Below, in pieces: positions 42,492 to 52,500 of a stretch of 64,000 nucleotides of DNA. Each line of letters starts with the position of its first letter. The first letter of the stretch is position 1. The notes below the pieces were generated by a model that saw only the letters and a list, made by a program, of their open reading frames with translations, had not been told where the DNA came from and searched no databases. The stretch is from G965202915 sp965202915. Lineage in GTDB: Bacteria > Pseudomonadota > Gammaproteobacteria > Eutrophobiales > Eutrophobiaceae. The stretch lies in contig OZ241847.1 in NCBI GenBank assembly GCA_965202915.1, positions 2,418,001 to 2,482,000 on the forward strand. Reading direction: 5' to 3'. Position numbers and translations under genes: made by a program.

Positions 42492-42765
42492 GCCTGCGGT
42501 ACGGGTCGAAATAGTGCACGTCGGCCGGTCTGAGGTGCATCTGTCAACGGTGAATATCATGCCCGGCACAAACGTGCGGGAGGCGATCGAGCAATCGAAT
42601 ATCCTCAATAAATACCCTGAAATCAATCTGGACGGCAATCGCGTCGGCATATTTGGCAGGCTGTGCGGACTGGATCATATTCCCATCGACGGCGACCGCA
42701 TCGAAATCTATCGACCTTTGTCAACCGATCCCAGGGAAGCCCGACGGCGCAGACAGGCAATGTAA
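42478..42765 (+). CDS. ratB: RnfH/RatB family protein (UPF0125)
   Basis: The 95-residue beta-grasp protein starts at the ATG at 42478, inside the last codons of ratA. Sequence features are VRVEIVHVGRSEVHLSTV at the start, the conserved NIMPGTNVREAIEQS block, then VGIFGRLCGLDHIPIDGDRIEIYRPL and the basic tail DPREARRRRQ. It is the usual partner of ratA. RnfH has also been linked to Rnf complexes, but its function is not settled. Confidence 0.9.
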   Translation: MASGKPAVRVEIVHVGRSEVHLSTVNIMPGTNVREAIEQSNILNKYPEINLDGNRVGIFGRLCGLDHIPIDGDRIEIYRPLSTDPREARRRRQAM

Positions 42766-42837
42766 TCGCCGGTGAGGCAAACGGCATCGCCCGACGTAGC
42801 TGTGCCGGGCATATTTTCAAAGCGCCCTTCCCCGGGT

Positions 42838-43242
42838 TTATTGTTCAGGCACCGGGCCGGGGCTATCGGCGGCTTCCGCCGCCGCACCGGATTGTCTGGC
42901 CTTGATATCCCCGGACACACCGGCCAGCTTGTCATCCTTGAAATGCAGCGTGATATGCCTTTGTTCCCTGACCGAAGACCCTTGTTGATAACTGTATATA
43001 TACTCCCACTGATCACTGTGAAACGGATCGATGATAGACGGTGTGCCCATAATAAAACGCACCTGTTCTTTATCCATGCCCGGCTTTAATTCATCAAGCA
43101 TACTCTGCTCAATGACGTTACCCTGATGAATATCGATCTGATACAAAAAAATCGGGGACCAACCACCATCAAAGCCTCTGGTACAAGCCTGTAGCTGTAG
43201 CAATAAGACCGCACCAAGCACTAACTGAGTGTAGCGATACAC
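42838..43242 (-). CDS. bamE: Outer membrane protein assembly factor BamE
   Basis: The 134-residue lipoprotein has a signal peptide ending in lipobox LQAC (residues 17-20). It carries the BamE/SmpA motifs QGNVIEQSMLDELKPGMDKEQV in parts (GNVI, LKPGMDKEQVRFIMGTP) and WEYIYSY. The C-terminal Ala/Pro-rich tail is longer than usual. BamE binds BamD in the BAM complex at the inner face of the outer membrane. It starts at GTG with GGAGG 12 bases upstream. It diverges from fur, the standard arrangement. Confidence 0.93.
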   Translation of the reverse strand: MYRYTQLVLGAVLLLQLQACTRGFDGGWSPIFLYQIDIHQGNVIEQSMLDELKPGMDKEQVRFIMGTPSIIDPFHSDQWEYIYSYQQGSSVREQRHITLHFKDDKLAGVSGDIKARQSGAAAEAADSPGPVPEQ

Positions 43243-43282
43243 GGGTTATTTTTTCCTCCGGCGCCGTTCATAAACAGGTGTA

Positions 43283-43311
43283 AGCATAATCGCGTGCGTT
43301 GATTTCCTCAA
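43283..43311 (-). promoter_or_regulatory. Candidate promoter of bamE
   Basis: On the minus strand TTGAGG (43311-43306) and TATGCT (43288-43283) are separated by 17 bases, each a 4 of 6 match. It lies about 40 bases upstream of the bamE GTG. Confidence 0.5.
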
Positions 43312-43339
43312 TGACAATTGCAATTTAATTCCCTATACT
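43311..43339 (+). promoter_or_regulatory. Promoter of fur
   Basis: ATGACA (43311-43316) and TATACT (43334-43339) are separated by exactly 17 bases; both are 5 of 6 matches to the sigma-70 consensus. Transcription would start near 43346, leaving a leader of about 34 bases to the ATG at 43380. The -35 adjoins that of bamE on the other strand, so the two promoters are back to back. Confidence 0.72.
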
Positions 43340-43379
43340 CCACTTGAAAACAGTAAATGATAAACAAGGCGGGCAAGGC

Positions 43380-43781
43380 ATGGAAACACAAAACCTAAAA
43401 AAAGCCGGGTTAAAGGTGACGTTGCCCAGAATTCGCATACTCGAGATTCTGGAGAACTCATCGGAACCGCATATGAGTGCGGATCAGGTGTACAAAAGAC
43501 TGCTCGATTCCAATGAGGAAGTGGGGCTGGCAACCGTATATCGGGTACTGACCCAGTTTGAATCCGCCGGCCTGGTTATCCGCCATCATTTTGATTCAGA
43601 GCATTCCGTTTTTGAACTGGACCGAGGCATCCATCACGATCATATGGTGTGCCTCAACACCGGTAAGATCATCGAATTCCAAAATGAACGCATAGAAGAG
43701 CTGCAAAAAGAAATCGCCGAAAAACACGGTTATACCCTCGAAGACCACCATCTGGTGCTGTATGTAAAACCCAAACAGTGA
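43380..43781 (+). CDS. fur: Ferric uptake regulator Fur
   Basis: The 133-residue repressor starts METQNLKKAGLKVTLPR, the family N-terminus; a TTG frame start at 43344 would lie at the transcription start. The winged helix (MSADQVYKRLLDS, then GLATVYRVLTQFESAGL) is followed by the metal-binding segment HHDHMVCLNTGKIIEF near residues 87-102. Only one Cys of the E. coli CxxC is present, as in Pseudomonas Fur. It represses iron genes when loaded with ferrous iron. It converges with recN, 17 bases away. Confidence 0.96.
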   Translation: METQNLKKAGLKVTLPRIRILEILENSSEPHMSADQVYKRLLDSNEEVGLATVYRVLTQFESAGLVIRHHFDSEHSVFELDRGIHHDHMVCLNTGKIIEFQNERIEELQKEIAEKHGYTLEDHHLVLYVKPKQ

Positions 43782-43798
43782 TCCGGACCGGCCACCGC

Positions 43799-45481
43799 TC
43801 AGGTTTGCATCCTTTCCCTGCTGACGTTGAGCATCTCGCTCGCGTGGGCGCGGCTTTCACCGGTGATTTTAACGCCCCCCAACATTCGGGCTATTTCCTC
43901 CACGCGCTGCTCTGAATCGAGTTTATCCACCCCGGTATAAGTCCGATTGGCGCGAATGAATTTATTGACCCGGTAGTGATGTTGACCGAATGAAGCCACC
44001 TGGGCAAGGTGAGTGACACAGAAGATCTGTTTATGCTCGGCCAGACTGCATAGTAACCGCCCTATGATTTCCGCGACGCCGCCGCCGATCCCGGCATCGA
44101 CTTCATCAAACACCATGATCGGGGTGCCTTTGTCCCTGGCGGCGGTAATGTATATTGCCAGGCTGATACGCGACAGCTCGCCACCCGATGCGACCTTGTT
44201 GATGGACCTGGGAGTCTGGCCGGGGTTGGTGGTGACCAAAAATTCAATGTTATCGAGTCCATTGGGAGAGGGATCAGCATCTTCGCTGAAATTTCCCTCG
44301 ACCTTGAATACACCGTCGCGCATGCCCATATCATGCATATTGCCGGTCACTCGTTGGGCAAATTCAACCGCGGCGGCGTTCCGCGCCCTGGATAATTCCT
44401 TCGCAGTCCGCCGATATTGCGCCAGGGAATCGGTATTTTGCCGGAGCAGGTCTTCAACCAGCCCGGCATTATCCCGCAACTGTTGCAATTGCCGGTCGAG
44501 TCTTTGGAAGTGGGCAAAAAGCTCCTTTGGATTGACCTTGTGCTTGCGCGCAGTTTCATGAAATTGCGCCAACACGTTGTCGCTGCGTTGCAATTGCTCA
44601 GGATTGATTTCAATATTATCGAAGTAATGTCGAAGTTCACCGCCCGCCTCATCAACCTGAATACGCGCCGTATCCAGCAACGTCAAAATATCCCCCAAGG
44701 CGGGATCGAATTCACTGATTCCGCGCAGGGATTCATAAACCCGTGCAATTCTGCCGGCAATTGCATTTTCCGTTTGACTGATCTCATTCAACGCAAATTG
44801 CACGCACTCGGCGATGCGGTTTGCATTGGCCAGGCGCTGATGTTCATCGACACTCTCCTGATAACAGGACTCAGTAAGATTCATCGCCTCCAACTCATCG
44901 ACCTGATAGCGAATCAACGCCAGTTGATCCTCGCGGCGTTCATTATTGTGGTTCAATTCAGCAAGCCGGCTCGCGCTGGCATGCCAGCACCGGTAATGCG
45001 ATTGCAATTCATCCAGCAAATGATCATAGCCGCCAAAATGGTCCAGCAGTTGTCTTTGCAGGTCGTGTTTCAATAATGATTGATGCGCATGCTGGCCATG
45101 GATATCCACCAACCGTTCACCCAGTTCACGCAATGATTGAATCGGCACCGGGGTGCCGTTGATATAGGCGCGGGAACGACCATCCAGCTTAATGACGCGG
45201 CGTAAAAAAACCTCCCGATCATGTTCGATATCCAGCTCGGCCAATTTGCTCGCCGCATCCGGATAATCGCATATATCAATTATTGCGGTAATTTCGGCCT
45301 CATCAACACCGTCTCTGATCAGCGCGGTATCGGCACGATCACCCAGTATCAAGCCCAAGGCATCGATCAGAATCGATTTGCCGGTGCCGGTCTCACCGGT
45401 CAGTACGTTCATTCCCGGTTCAAATTCAAGATTAAGCGACTCGATGACGACCAGATCACGAATAACCAATTGTCTCAGCAA
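43799..45481 (-). CDS. recN: DNA repair protein RecN (SMC-like)
   Basis: The 560-residue protein has an N-terminal ATPase half with Walker A TGETGTGKSILIDALGL near residues 29-45 and a long coiled-coil middle (about 155-360). The C-terminal half carries the ABC signature ASGGELSRISLAIYI near 433-447 and Walker B PIMVFDEVDAGIGG near 456-469. It acts in double-strand break repair and is usually SOS controlled; I do not see a clear LexA box because the gene directly follows nadK by 2 bases. The nadK-recN order is typical. Confidence 0.95.
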   Translation of the reverse strand: MLRQLVIRDLVVIESLNLEFEPGMNVLTGETGTGKSILIDALGLILGDRADTALIRDGVDEAEITAIIDICDYPDAASKLAELDIEHDREVFLRRVIKLDGRSRAYINGTPVPIQSLRELGERLVDIHGQHAHQSLLKHDLQRQLLDHFGGYDHLLDELQSHYRCWHASASRLAELNHNNERREDQLALIRYQVDELEAMNLTESCYQESVDEHQRLANANRIAECVQFALNEISQTENAIAGRIARVYESLRGISEFDPALGDILTLLDTARIQVDEAGGELRHYFDNIEINPEQLQRSDNVLAQFHETARKHKVNPKELFAHFQRLDRQLQQLRDNAGLVEDLLRQNTDSLAQYRRTAKELSRARNAAAVEFAQRVTGNMHDMGMRDGVFKVEGNFSEDADPSPNGLDNIEFLVTTNPGQTPRSINKVASGGELSRISLAIYITAARDKGTPIMVFDEVDAGIGGGVAEIIGRLLCSLAEHKQIFCVTHLAQVASFGQHHYRVNKFIRANRTYTGVDKLDSEQRVEEIARMLGGVKITGESRAHASEMLNVSRERMQT

Positions 45482-45483
45482 AA

Positions 45484-46347
45484 CTATTTACTCCAGTGCA
45501 GTTTTTCGCGCAGGATTTGAAACTGATCATGCCTGGCGGGGTGAATCAAGCGAATCTTTCTATCCTTTTTACGGACACAGATTTTATCCCCCGGCAACAA
45601 TTCCAGCTTGTTATCGCCGTCGCAGCTAAGATAAGCATGATTATTATTACGCTCCCCCACGACTATCTCTATGCGGCTGTCACTATCAAATACAATCGGC
45701 CGGTTGCTCAATGTATGAGGACAAATCGGCACCAAAACCAGGGCATTCAGAGAGGGATGCAAAATCGGTCCGCCGCCGGACAGCGCATATGCGGTGGAAC
45801 CGGTCGGAGTGGCCACGATTAAGCCATCGGAGCGGTGGGTATGGACAAAAACCCCGTCTATATACGTGTCCAATTCTATCAATCTGGCTATATTCCATTT
45901 CTGGACGATAACGTCATTAAATGCATGCGCGTCAAAAATAACAGTGTCATTACGGCAGGTCTGGCTTTGCAGCAGGAAACGCTCATCTTCAACGTAATTC
46001 CCGGCCAGTATTTCATCCAATTCCTGCGCAATCGCATCGGCGGGAATATCCGCAAGAAAGCCGATTCTGCCAAGATTGATCCCCAACAGGGGCACGTCAT
46101 TGCCGCATAACAGATGAGAGGCCATCAGCATGGTGCCATCACCGCCTATCGCGATGGCAAGCTCACAAACGTCGCCTATCTCATCATCAGGCGGGGTTTC
46201 AAACTCATTATCCCCGATCAATTCGGCACAACATGCATTCAGAATAACAGTCTTGTCTTTTTTGACCAGATAGTCGATCAGCGTCGATAGCGTATCTTTG
46301 GCCTCGTTTATGCCCTTATTAGAAATTAATCCGATTCTCTTAAACAT
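45484..46347 (-). CDS. nadK: NAD kinase
   Basis: The 287-residue enzyme phosphorylates NAD to NADP. MFKRIGLISNKGINEA begins the family sequence at the ATG at 46347; a longer frame to 46425 has no family match. The GGDGTML motif near residues 72-78 holds the catalytic Asp. NDVIVQKWNIARLIELDTYIDG (in parts NDVIVQKW, ARLIELDTY) and the glycine-rich DGLIVATPTGSTAYALSGGG block (GLIVATPTGSTAY) near 175-195 are present. It is cotranscribed with recN. hrcA or grpE, often upstream in this group, is not found. Confidence 0.95.
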   Translation of the reverse strand: MFKRIGLISNKGINEAKDTLSTLIDYLVKKDKTVILNACCAELIGDNEFETPPDDEIGDVCELAIAIGGDGTMLMASHLLCGNDVPLLGINLGRIGFLADIPADAIAQELDEILAGNYVEDERFLLQSQTCRNDTVIFDAHAFNDVIVQKWNIARLIELDTYIDGVFVHTHRSDGLIVATPTGSTAYALSGGGPILHPSLNALVLVPICPHTLSNRPIVFDSDSRIEIVVGERNNNHAYLSCDGDNKLELLPGDKICVRKKDRKIRLIHPARHDQFQILREKLHWSK

Positions 46348-46884
46348 GTTGTTTTTTTCTTGTAGCTGAATTGACCCATGCCAGGATCGATCCAGGCAGC
46401 TTGAATGCACATCATCCGGCAACATATCGGATTTGCTCTGGCGCGATCTCCATCCATTGGGACGGGATAATCGCTAAATTATATATAGAATAGTGCCGGT
46501 CTGAAATAGTAATATTCCGCCATTCCCACCGCGACGGCAATGCCTGGCCGGCGCACTTGCCGATGGAACAGGCCTTTTATTCACTGCATAAAGCCGGAAA
46601 CACACCGGATTCTTGGGCTCAAGCAAAAGGCGTTTTGGGTGCGGACCTGCACCCAAAGGCACGAGCGCGGCTTTAATGAGCGCCTGCTGACCTTTCTCCA
46701 GCCTGACAATGGCGAATGCCCGCACTGGGGATGGGGTAGCCTGGCAGCCCGCACCCAGAGGGCGCCAGGCCGGGCACTCGCCAAATAAAACCCTGTTGTC
46801 GGTGGCGGCCGGATACACAGTGTGGCATTCCCCATCGAGTTCGGATAAAATCAGCGAAACCAATCGATACGGGATCAGAACATA
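46348..46884. other. Region of about 540 bases without a supported gene
   Basis: Frames of 80-140 codons are open on both strands at 46474-46893, but none has family features, ribosome binding sites or neighbour-like codon use. The GC-rich part 46540-46840 contains nearby inverted blocks such as GGTGCGGACCTGCACC near 46639 and repeats of CCCGCAC. The part next to nadK (46440-46500) is AT-rich (TATATATAGAATAG) and may hold a promoter. Confidence 0.4.
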
Positions 46885-47376
46885 ATGAACCAAATCAAAT
46901 TAGAATCCATCTGGGCCTTACTGAGAATATCCATCGGCTGGGTTTTCTTCTGGGCTTTTATCGACAAACTGTTTGGCTTAGGCTTTGCAACCACAATCGA
47001 AAAGGCCTGGCTATCCGGTGCTTCCCCAACCTCCGGTTTTCTGCAATTTGGCACCAGGGGGCCCTGGGGCGGATTTTACCAGGGTTTGGCCGGGAATGCG
47101 CTGGTGGATTGGCTGTTTATGGTGGGCCTGTTACTGGTGGGGGTGGCACTGATACTGGGGATAGGCGTCAAGATAGCCGGTTACAGTGGCGCCCTGATAA
47201 TGCTGCTGATATACAGTGCGGCCTTTCCCCCCAAAAATAACCTGTTCATGGATCATCACATCGTTTACATTATTATATTAATCGGCTGTGCCATGACCAA
47301 ATCCGGCCACGTTTTTGGCTTGGGCAGGCGCTGGGCTGAAACCCGGCTGGTTAAAACATTCCCTTTCCTGGAATAA
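46885..47376 (+). CDS. DoxX-like / DoxD-type membrane protein
   Basis: The 163-residue protein has four hydrophobic segments: residues about 8-27 (LLRISIGWVFFWAFIDKLFG), 68-90, 95-112 and 122-137. The motif R-x-S-I-G-W-x-F-x-W-x-F-x-D-K-L-F-G and the PWGGFYQGLAG segment are like the DoxX/DoxD family, which includes the thiosulfate:quinone oxidoreductase subunit of archaea and diverse bacterial redox proteins. It precedes the DCC/LMF fusion gene by 200 bases on the same strand; the two may be related in function but are not clearly one operon. Confidence 0.75.
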   Translation: MNQIKLESIWALLRISIGWVFFWAFIDKLFGLGFATTIEKAWLSGASPTSGFLQFGTRGPWGGFYQGLAGNALVDWLFMVGLLLVGVALILGIGVKIAGYSGALIMLLIYSAAFPPKNNLFMDHHIVYIIILIGCAMTKSGHVFGLGRRWAETRLVKTFPFLE

Positions 47377-47451
47377 CCGCGATGCCGCCGCCTGGTCGCT
47401 GATTGGGCGGCGAATCCAGGACCAAACATCGGCGCTCCGACCACTGCGCTT

Positions 47452-47499
47452 GTCCCAGTACGGGACTTGTCCCAGAATGGGATACATCCCAAAACCGGG
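47452..47499. repeat. 17-base CCC...GGG mini-repeat array, possibly related
   Basis: CCC starts at 47454, 47471 and 47488, an exact 17-base period. Units read GTCCCAGTACGGGACTT, GTCCCAGAATGGGATAC and ATCCCAAAACCGGGTGG. GTCCC/GGGAC in the first is a perfect inverted repeat with a five-base loop. The layout is like the arrays at 17744 and 38600, but the bases between the CCC and GGG blocks differ. Confidence 0.65.
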
Positions 47500-47577
47500 T
47501 GGCATGACCATCAGAGCTTTTATATGTGTGTCGGCGACGGCAAAAACCGTTGCCGAAGAAGATAGAGGCAAATAACC

Positions 47578-49359
47578 ATGACCAGACCGACAACACTATT
47601 ATATGATGGCGAATGCGGGATCTGCCGGGAGTGGGTCGACTATTGGCGGCACCTGACCGGAAATCGAGTCGAGTATTACCCCTATCAACAAGTTGCCGAC
47701 AATTACCCCGATATTGCGCAACAGGATTTGGCCGACGCAATCCATTTGATCGAAGCAAACGGCACCATTTCAAAAGGCGCCAAAGCCGCCTACAGTCTCG
47801 TCCGGGATAATCATCCTCACTCCATTTTGTTGTTCCTGTATCGTTACTTACCCGGGTTCGCCCGCTTGAGTGAACTTGGCTATCGTTTTTTTTCCACGCA
47901 CCGCCGCTTGTTGGCCTTTTTCACCCACCTTTTCTGGGGCAAAAACTTTGCTCCTCTCCGTTACCAATTCACCGCCTGGCTTTTCCTGCGCCTGCTGGGG
48001 CTGGTTTATCTGATTGCTTTCATTTCCTTTGCGGTGCAATCCAAGGCATTGATCGGTGCCGACGGGGTATTACCTTTGCAATACTATTTGAGCACGATTA
48101 AAGATCAGTTTGGTAACGCCGCCTATTTGCAATTGCCAACCCTGTTGTGGTTTTCTCATGCCGATGCCTTTGTTTCCTGGGTGTGTATCGCCGGCGCGGT
48201 ATTATCATTAATTCTGGTGGCTGGTATTTTCACCCGAACCAGTTTGGTACTGTTATACCTGCTGTATCTTTCAATAGTCAACGCCGGCCAGACCTTCACC
48301 TCCTTTCAGTGGGATATCCTGCTGTTAGAATGCGGTTTTCTCGCCATTTTTCTGCCCTGGGGATCGACGATCATTATCTGGCTGTACCGCTGGCTGGTGT
48401 TCCGTTTCATGTTTTTAAGCGGCTTCGTCAAGATCATCAGTCACGATCCCAGCTGGGCCAATTTAACCGCGCTGAACTATCATTTCCAAACCCAGCCATT
48501 GCCAACCCCGTTGGCCTGGTATGCACATCATTTGCCGCAGGCGGTGCTGACCGCGGCCACCGGGATGACCTTGATCGTCGAATTAATCATGCCCTTTTTT
48601 ATCTTTGCGCCGCGCCGCTTCCGGCAAATCGCAGCCGGTTGTTTCCTGATATTCCAGACCATGATCGTCCTCACCGGCAACTACAATTTTTTCAATCTGC
48701 TGACCATGTTGATCTGCCTGTTTCTGTTTGACGACGCCGCGATTAAACGGTTATTGCCTGAGTCCATACTGCCGCGCTTGTCGATGATCCGGCATCGCTC
48801 AGCCGGCGCGTCCGCCCGCGGTTGCGCACTGATAATGGCATTGCTCAGTATTTACCTGAGCGGCGTTCAAATGATCGGAGTGGATTCGGCAACCCACCGT
48901 TTTCTGAGACCATTCAATATTGTCAACAATTATGGCCCGTTTGCGGTAATGACCACGGAGCGCAATGAGATCGTGATTGAAGGCAGCGCCGACAACAGTA
49001 CCTGGCATGAATACCGGCTTAAATATAAACCCGGTGATCTGCAACAATGCCCGGGCTGGGTGGCACCGCATCAGCCCCGCATTGACTGGCAGATGTGGTT
49101 TGCAGCGCTGGCAAACCCGGATACCCAGCGATGGTTGTGGAATATGATGATAAGACTGCTGCAAAACAGTGCGCCGGTAACCGCACTATTTGCCTACAAC
49201 CCTTTCCCGGAGCAACCGCCCCTCAGTGTTCGCGCCGTGGTTTATCGCCATACCTTCACCAGTGCAAACGAACGCAAACAAACAGGCCGGTGCTGGAAAA
49301 GAGTACTGCTGGCACATTACTACGCCCCAATCAGCCTCTCGGAGCAACCCATTGAGTAA
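47578..49359 (+). CDS. DCC thioredoxin-like domain fused to lipase maturation factor-like membrane protein
   Basis: The 593-residue protein begins TLLYDGECGICREWVDYW, the DUF393/DCC motif (D-x-x-C-x-x-C) of thiol-disulfide oxidoreductase-like proteins, to about residue 110. The rest is a polytopic membrane region like lipase maturation factor (LMF1), with FLRLLGLVYLIAFIS, FTSFQWDILLLECGFLAIFL and YRWLVFRFMFLSGFVKIIS, and a C-terminal soluble part with NNYGPFAVMT and an Asp-Arg-x-x-W-like segment. LMF proteins help fold secreted lipases; here the fused redox domain suggests disulfide handling during export. The gene lies just before the second giant protein gene. Confidence 0.85.
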   Translation: MTRPTTLLYDGECGICREWVDYWRHLTGNRVEYYPYQQVADNYPDIAQQDLADAIHLIEANGTISKGAKAAYSLVRDNHPHSILLFLYRYLPGFARLSELGYRFFSTHRRLLAFFTHLFWGKNFAPLRYQFTAWLFLRLLGLVYLIAFISFAVQSKALIGADGVLPLQYYLSTIKDQFGNAAYLQLPTLLWFSHADAFVSWVCIAGAVLSLILVAGIFTRTSLVLLYLLYLSIVNAGQTFTSFQWDILLLECGFLAIFLPWGSTIIIWLYRWLVFRFMFLSGFVKIISHDPSWANLTALNYHFQTQPLPTPLAWYAHHLPQAVLTAATGMTLIVELIMPFFIFAPRRFRQIAAGCFLIFQTMIVLTGNYNFFNLLTMLICLFLFDDAAIKRLLPESILPRLSMIRHRSAGASARGCALIMALLSIYLSGVQMIGVDSATHRFLRPFNIVNNYGPFAVMTTERNEIVIEGSADNSTWHEYRLKYKPGDLQQCPGWVAPHQPRIDWQMWFAALANPDTQRWLWNMMIRLLQNSAPVTALFAYNPFPEQPPLSVRAVVYRHTFTSANERKQTGRCWKRVLLAHYYAPISLSEQPIE

Positions 49360-49449
49360 TCATACCAGGCATCCGGGTTGCTCGCCGGTGCCGACTTTAA
49401 TCCGGAAATGATATACTTGCCTGATCCCGGCACCCGATGATGACACAAG

Positions 49450-49478
49450 TTGATAGTCGCAAAATTATATGTTATAAA
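49450..49478 (+). promoter_or_regulatory. Promoter of the second giant repeat protein
   Basis: TTGATA (49450-49455) and TATAAA (49473-49478), each 5 of 6, are separated by 17 bases. Transcription would begin near 49485, about 23 bases before the ATG at 49508. Confidence 0.65.
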
Positions 49479-49507
49479 CTCCGTACATATATGCTAAAGC
49501 AACACCA

Positions 49508-52500
49508 ATGATCAAGTGCTTGATACATAAACACCCAAGGAGACGCGTCATCCTGATGGGGTCTGCGTTGCTCCTGCTCGCGCTGAGCTTCGTCCTCGCC
49601 TCGAACGCCGCGGCGCAAGGCATGCCCACCCTGAGCATAACGGGCGACACCGTCGGTACGGTGTTTGAGGATGGCTCCGATGCTATGCTGAACGCGAGCG
49701 GCAGGCTGATCATCACCGACGGAATCCTCATGGACTACACCTTCGTCGTGCAATCCGGCATGCCCGGAATTTATGGCACTTTCAGCATTGACGCTGAGGG
49801 CAACTGGATGTATATGCTGGATAATAACAACCCCGAAACCGACGCCCTGGCCATAGGTGCCGAAGAAACCGACACCTTCACCGCGGTGTCGAGCGACGAC
49901 GGCACCGTTTTCCAAGAAGTCGCCATCACCATCACCGGCGCCAACGACGCGCCGACGATAAGCATGAATGCACTGTCGGAGGTGACCCAGGGCGCGGAGA
50001 TCATCCTCATCAGCGTGGGCAACGACGTCGATACCGGCGATAATATGCTAAGCTATGCGTGGAGCGCGGAAGACGACCTCGGCCTTTTCACCAACGGCAC
50101 TGGCAGAGTCGACAATGGCGTTAGTTTCAGTACCACCTGGAGGGCACCGGACGAAATCCGCGGCGTCAGGCTAAACCTGACGGTTACCGATGACAACGGC
50201 GCCGTCAACAGTAGCTTTAGCGCCCCCCCGTTCTTCGTTGAGGTAACCCCGGCATCGCTTGAAATCAATGGCGCCATCACGGGCTCAGTCACCGAAGACG
50301 ACCCCGCCTCCACCATGGCGAGCGGGACGCTGACCATAGACACCACCGCCAATAACCGTGACTTTGTCCCACAAACCGATACCGGCATGTACGGCACCTT
50401 CGAAATTGATGTCGGTGGCGCCTGGACCTACATACTGGATAACAATGCCCCAGCTACCAACACCCTGGCCGCAGGCGCCGAAGTAACCGACACCTTCACC
50501 GTGGCGTCCAGCCTCCGACCCACCTCCGATACCCAAGAAGTCACCATCACCGTCACCGGCGCCAACGATGCGCCGGAATTTGACCCGACTTCCTACGACT
50601 TTGATCTGGCGGAAAACCGGGACGGCAGCACGGCACCGATTGAGGTGGGCACGGTCACCGCCACCGACCCGGAGGGTGACACCATCGCTTACAGCATCAC
50701 CGACGGCAACACGGCCCTATTCAGCATTGACGAGGACAGCGGCGTGATCGCGTACATGGGCACCGGCGAGAATTTTGAGGCGGTGCCACCACCGTATATC
50801 CTTGAGATCACCGCCACGGCGGGCGGTCAGATGAACACTGTACAGGTCACGGTGACGGTGACCGACGAGAACGACCCGCCGGAATTTGCCCAGGATTCCT
50901 ACACCTTTGACCTGGCGGAAAACCAGGACGGCAGCACGGCACCGATTAACGTGGGCACGGTCACCGCCACCGACCCGGAGAGTGACCCCATCGCCTACAG
51001 CATCACCGTTGGCGACACGACCCTATTCAGCATTGGCGAGACCAGCGGCGTGATCGCGTACACGGGCACCGGCGAGGATTTTGAGGCGGAGCCGTTGATG
51101 TACGCCCTGACCCTCACCGCCACGGCGGGCAGTCAGACGAACACTGCACCGGTCACGGTGACGGTGACCGACGAGAACGACCCGCCGGAATTTGCCCAGG
51201 CTTCCTACACCTTTGACCTGGCGGAAAACCAGGACGGCAGCACGATGCCGATGAATGTGGGCACGGTCACCGCCACCGACCTGGAGAGTGACCCCATCGC
51301 CTACAGCATCACCGACGGCGACATAACCCTATTCAGCATTGACGAGACCAGCGGTGCGATCACCTACATGGGCCCCGGCGAGGATTTTGAGGCGGAGCCG
51401 TTGATGTACACCCTTGAGATCACCGCCACGGCGGTCGGTCGGACGAACACTGCACAGGTTACGGTGACGGTGACCAACGTAAACGAGCCGCCAGAATTTG
51501 ACCCGGCTTCCTACGCCTTTAATCTGGAGGAAAACCAGGACGGCAGCACGATGCCGATTGAGGTGGGCAGGGTCACCGCTCCCGATCCGGAGGGTGACGC
51601 CATCGCCTACAGCATCACCATTGGCGACACGAACCCATTCAGCATTGGCGAGACCAGCGGCGAGATCACGTACACGGGCGCCGGCGAGGACTTTGAGGCG
51701 GGGCCGCGAATTTACACCCTTGAGATCACCGCCACGGCCAACTCTCAGACCGGCACGGCACCAGTCATGGTGACGATCACCGATGCCAACGACGCGCCGG
51801 TGGCAAGCATCACTGGGCCGGCGGCCAATACGGAAGTGAGCCAGGGCGAGTCGATCTCTCTGACCGGCACGGGCGACGACGATGACACCGGCGACACACT
51901 GAGCTATGCGTGGAGCGCGAGCCCCAACGTCGGTAGTTTTACCAACGGTGACAGGCTCAATGCCACCTGGGCCGCGCCGGATGCCCTCGGCCCCGTCATG
52001 CTGACCCTGACGGTTACCGATAACAGCGGCGCCGTCAATGACAGCAGTGCCGCCTCGGTCACCGTTATGATAATCAGGGCGCTGCTCGAAATCAGTGGCG
52101 ACACCGTGGGCATGGTCACCGAAAACGCCCCATCCAACATTACGAATGGGGTACTGACCATCGCCACCACCGCCAACGACCGCAACTTCGTGCAAACCAG
52201 TACAGTCGGCACTTATGGCAGCTTTATCATTAACGCTAATGGCACCTGGACCTACACGCTGGACAATAACGACCTCAATACCAACGCCCTGGACGCCGGC
52301 GATGTAGAAACCGACACCTTCACTGTGATGTCCAACCTCCAACCCGCCGTTACTGAAGTCGTCACCATCACCATCACCGGCGCCAACGATGCGCCGGTGG
52401 CAACGGATGATGCGTTCACGGTGCTTGAGGGCGGCACCGCGACGACGCTGACGGGCGGAGCGAACAGCTTGCTGGCCAACGACGACGACGTGGATGCCGG

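Noticed and set aside
49006..49020. GGCATGAATACC inside the DCC-LMF gene as another mini-repeat copy
   Set aside because: It is a single 12-base match inside conserved coding sequence without the CCC-GGG core, so chance is likely.
51329..52342. Open frame of 337 codons opposite the second giant gene
   Set aside because: It repeats with the same period as the coding strand and has no protein family features, so it is a shadow.
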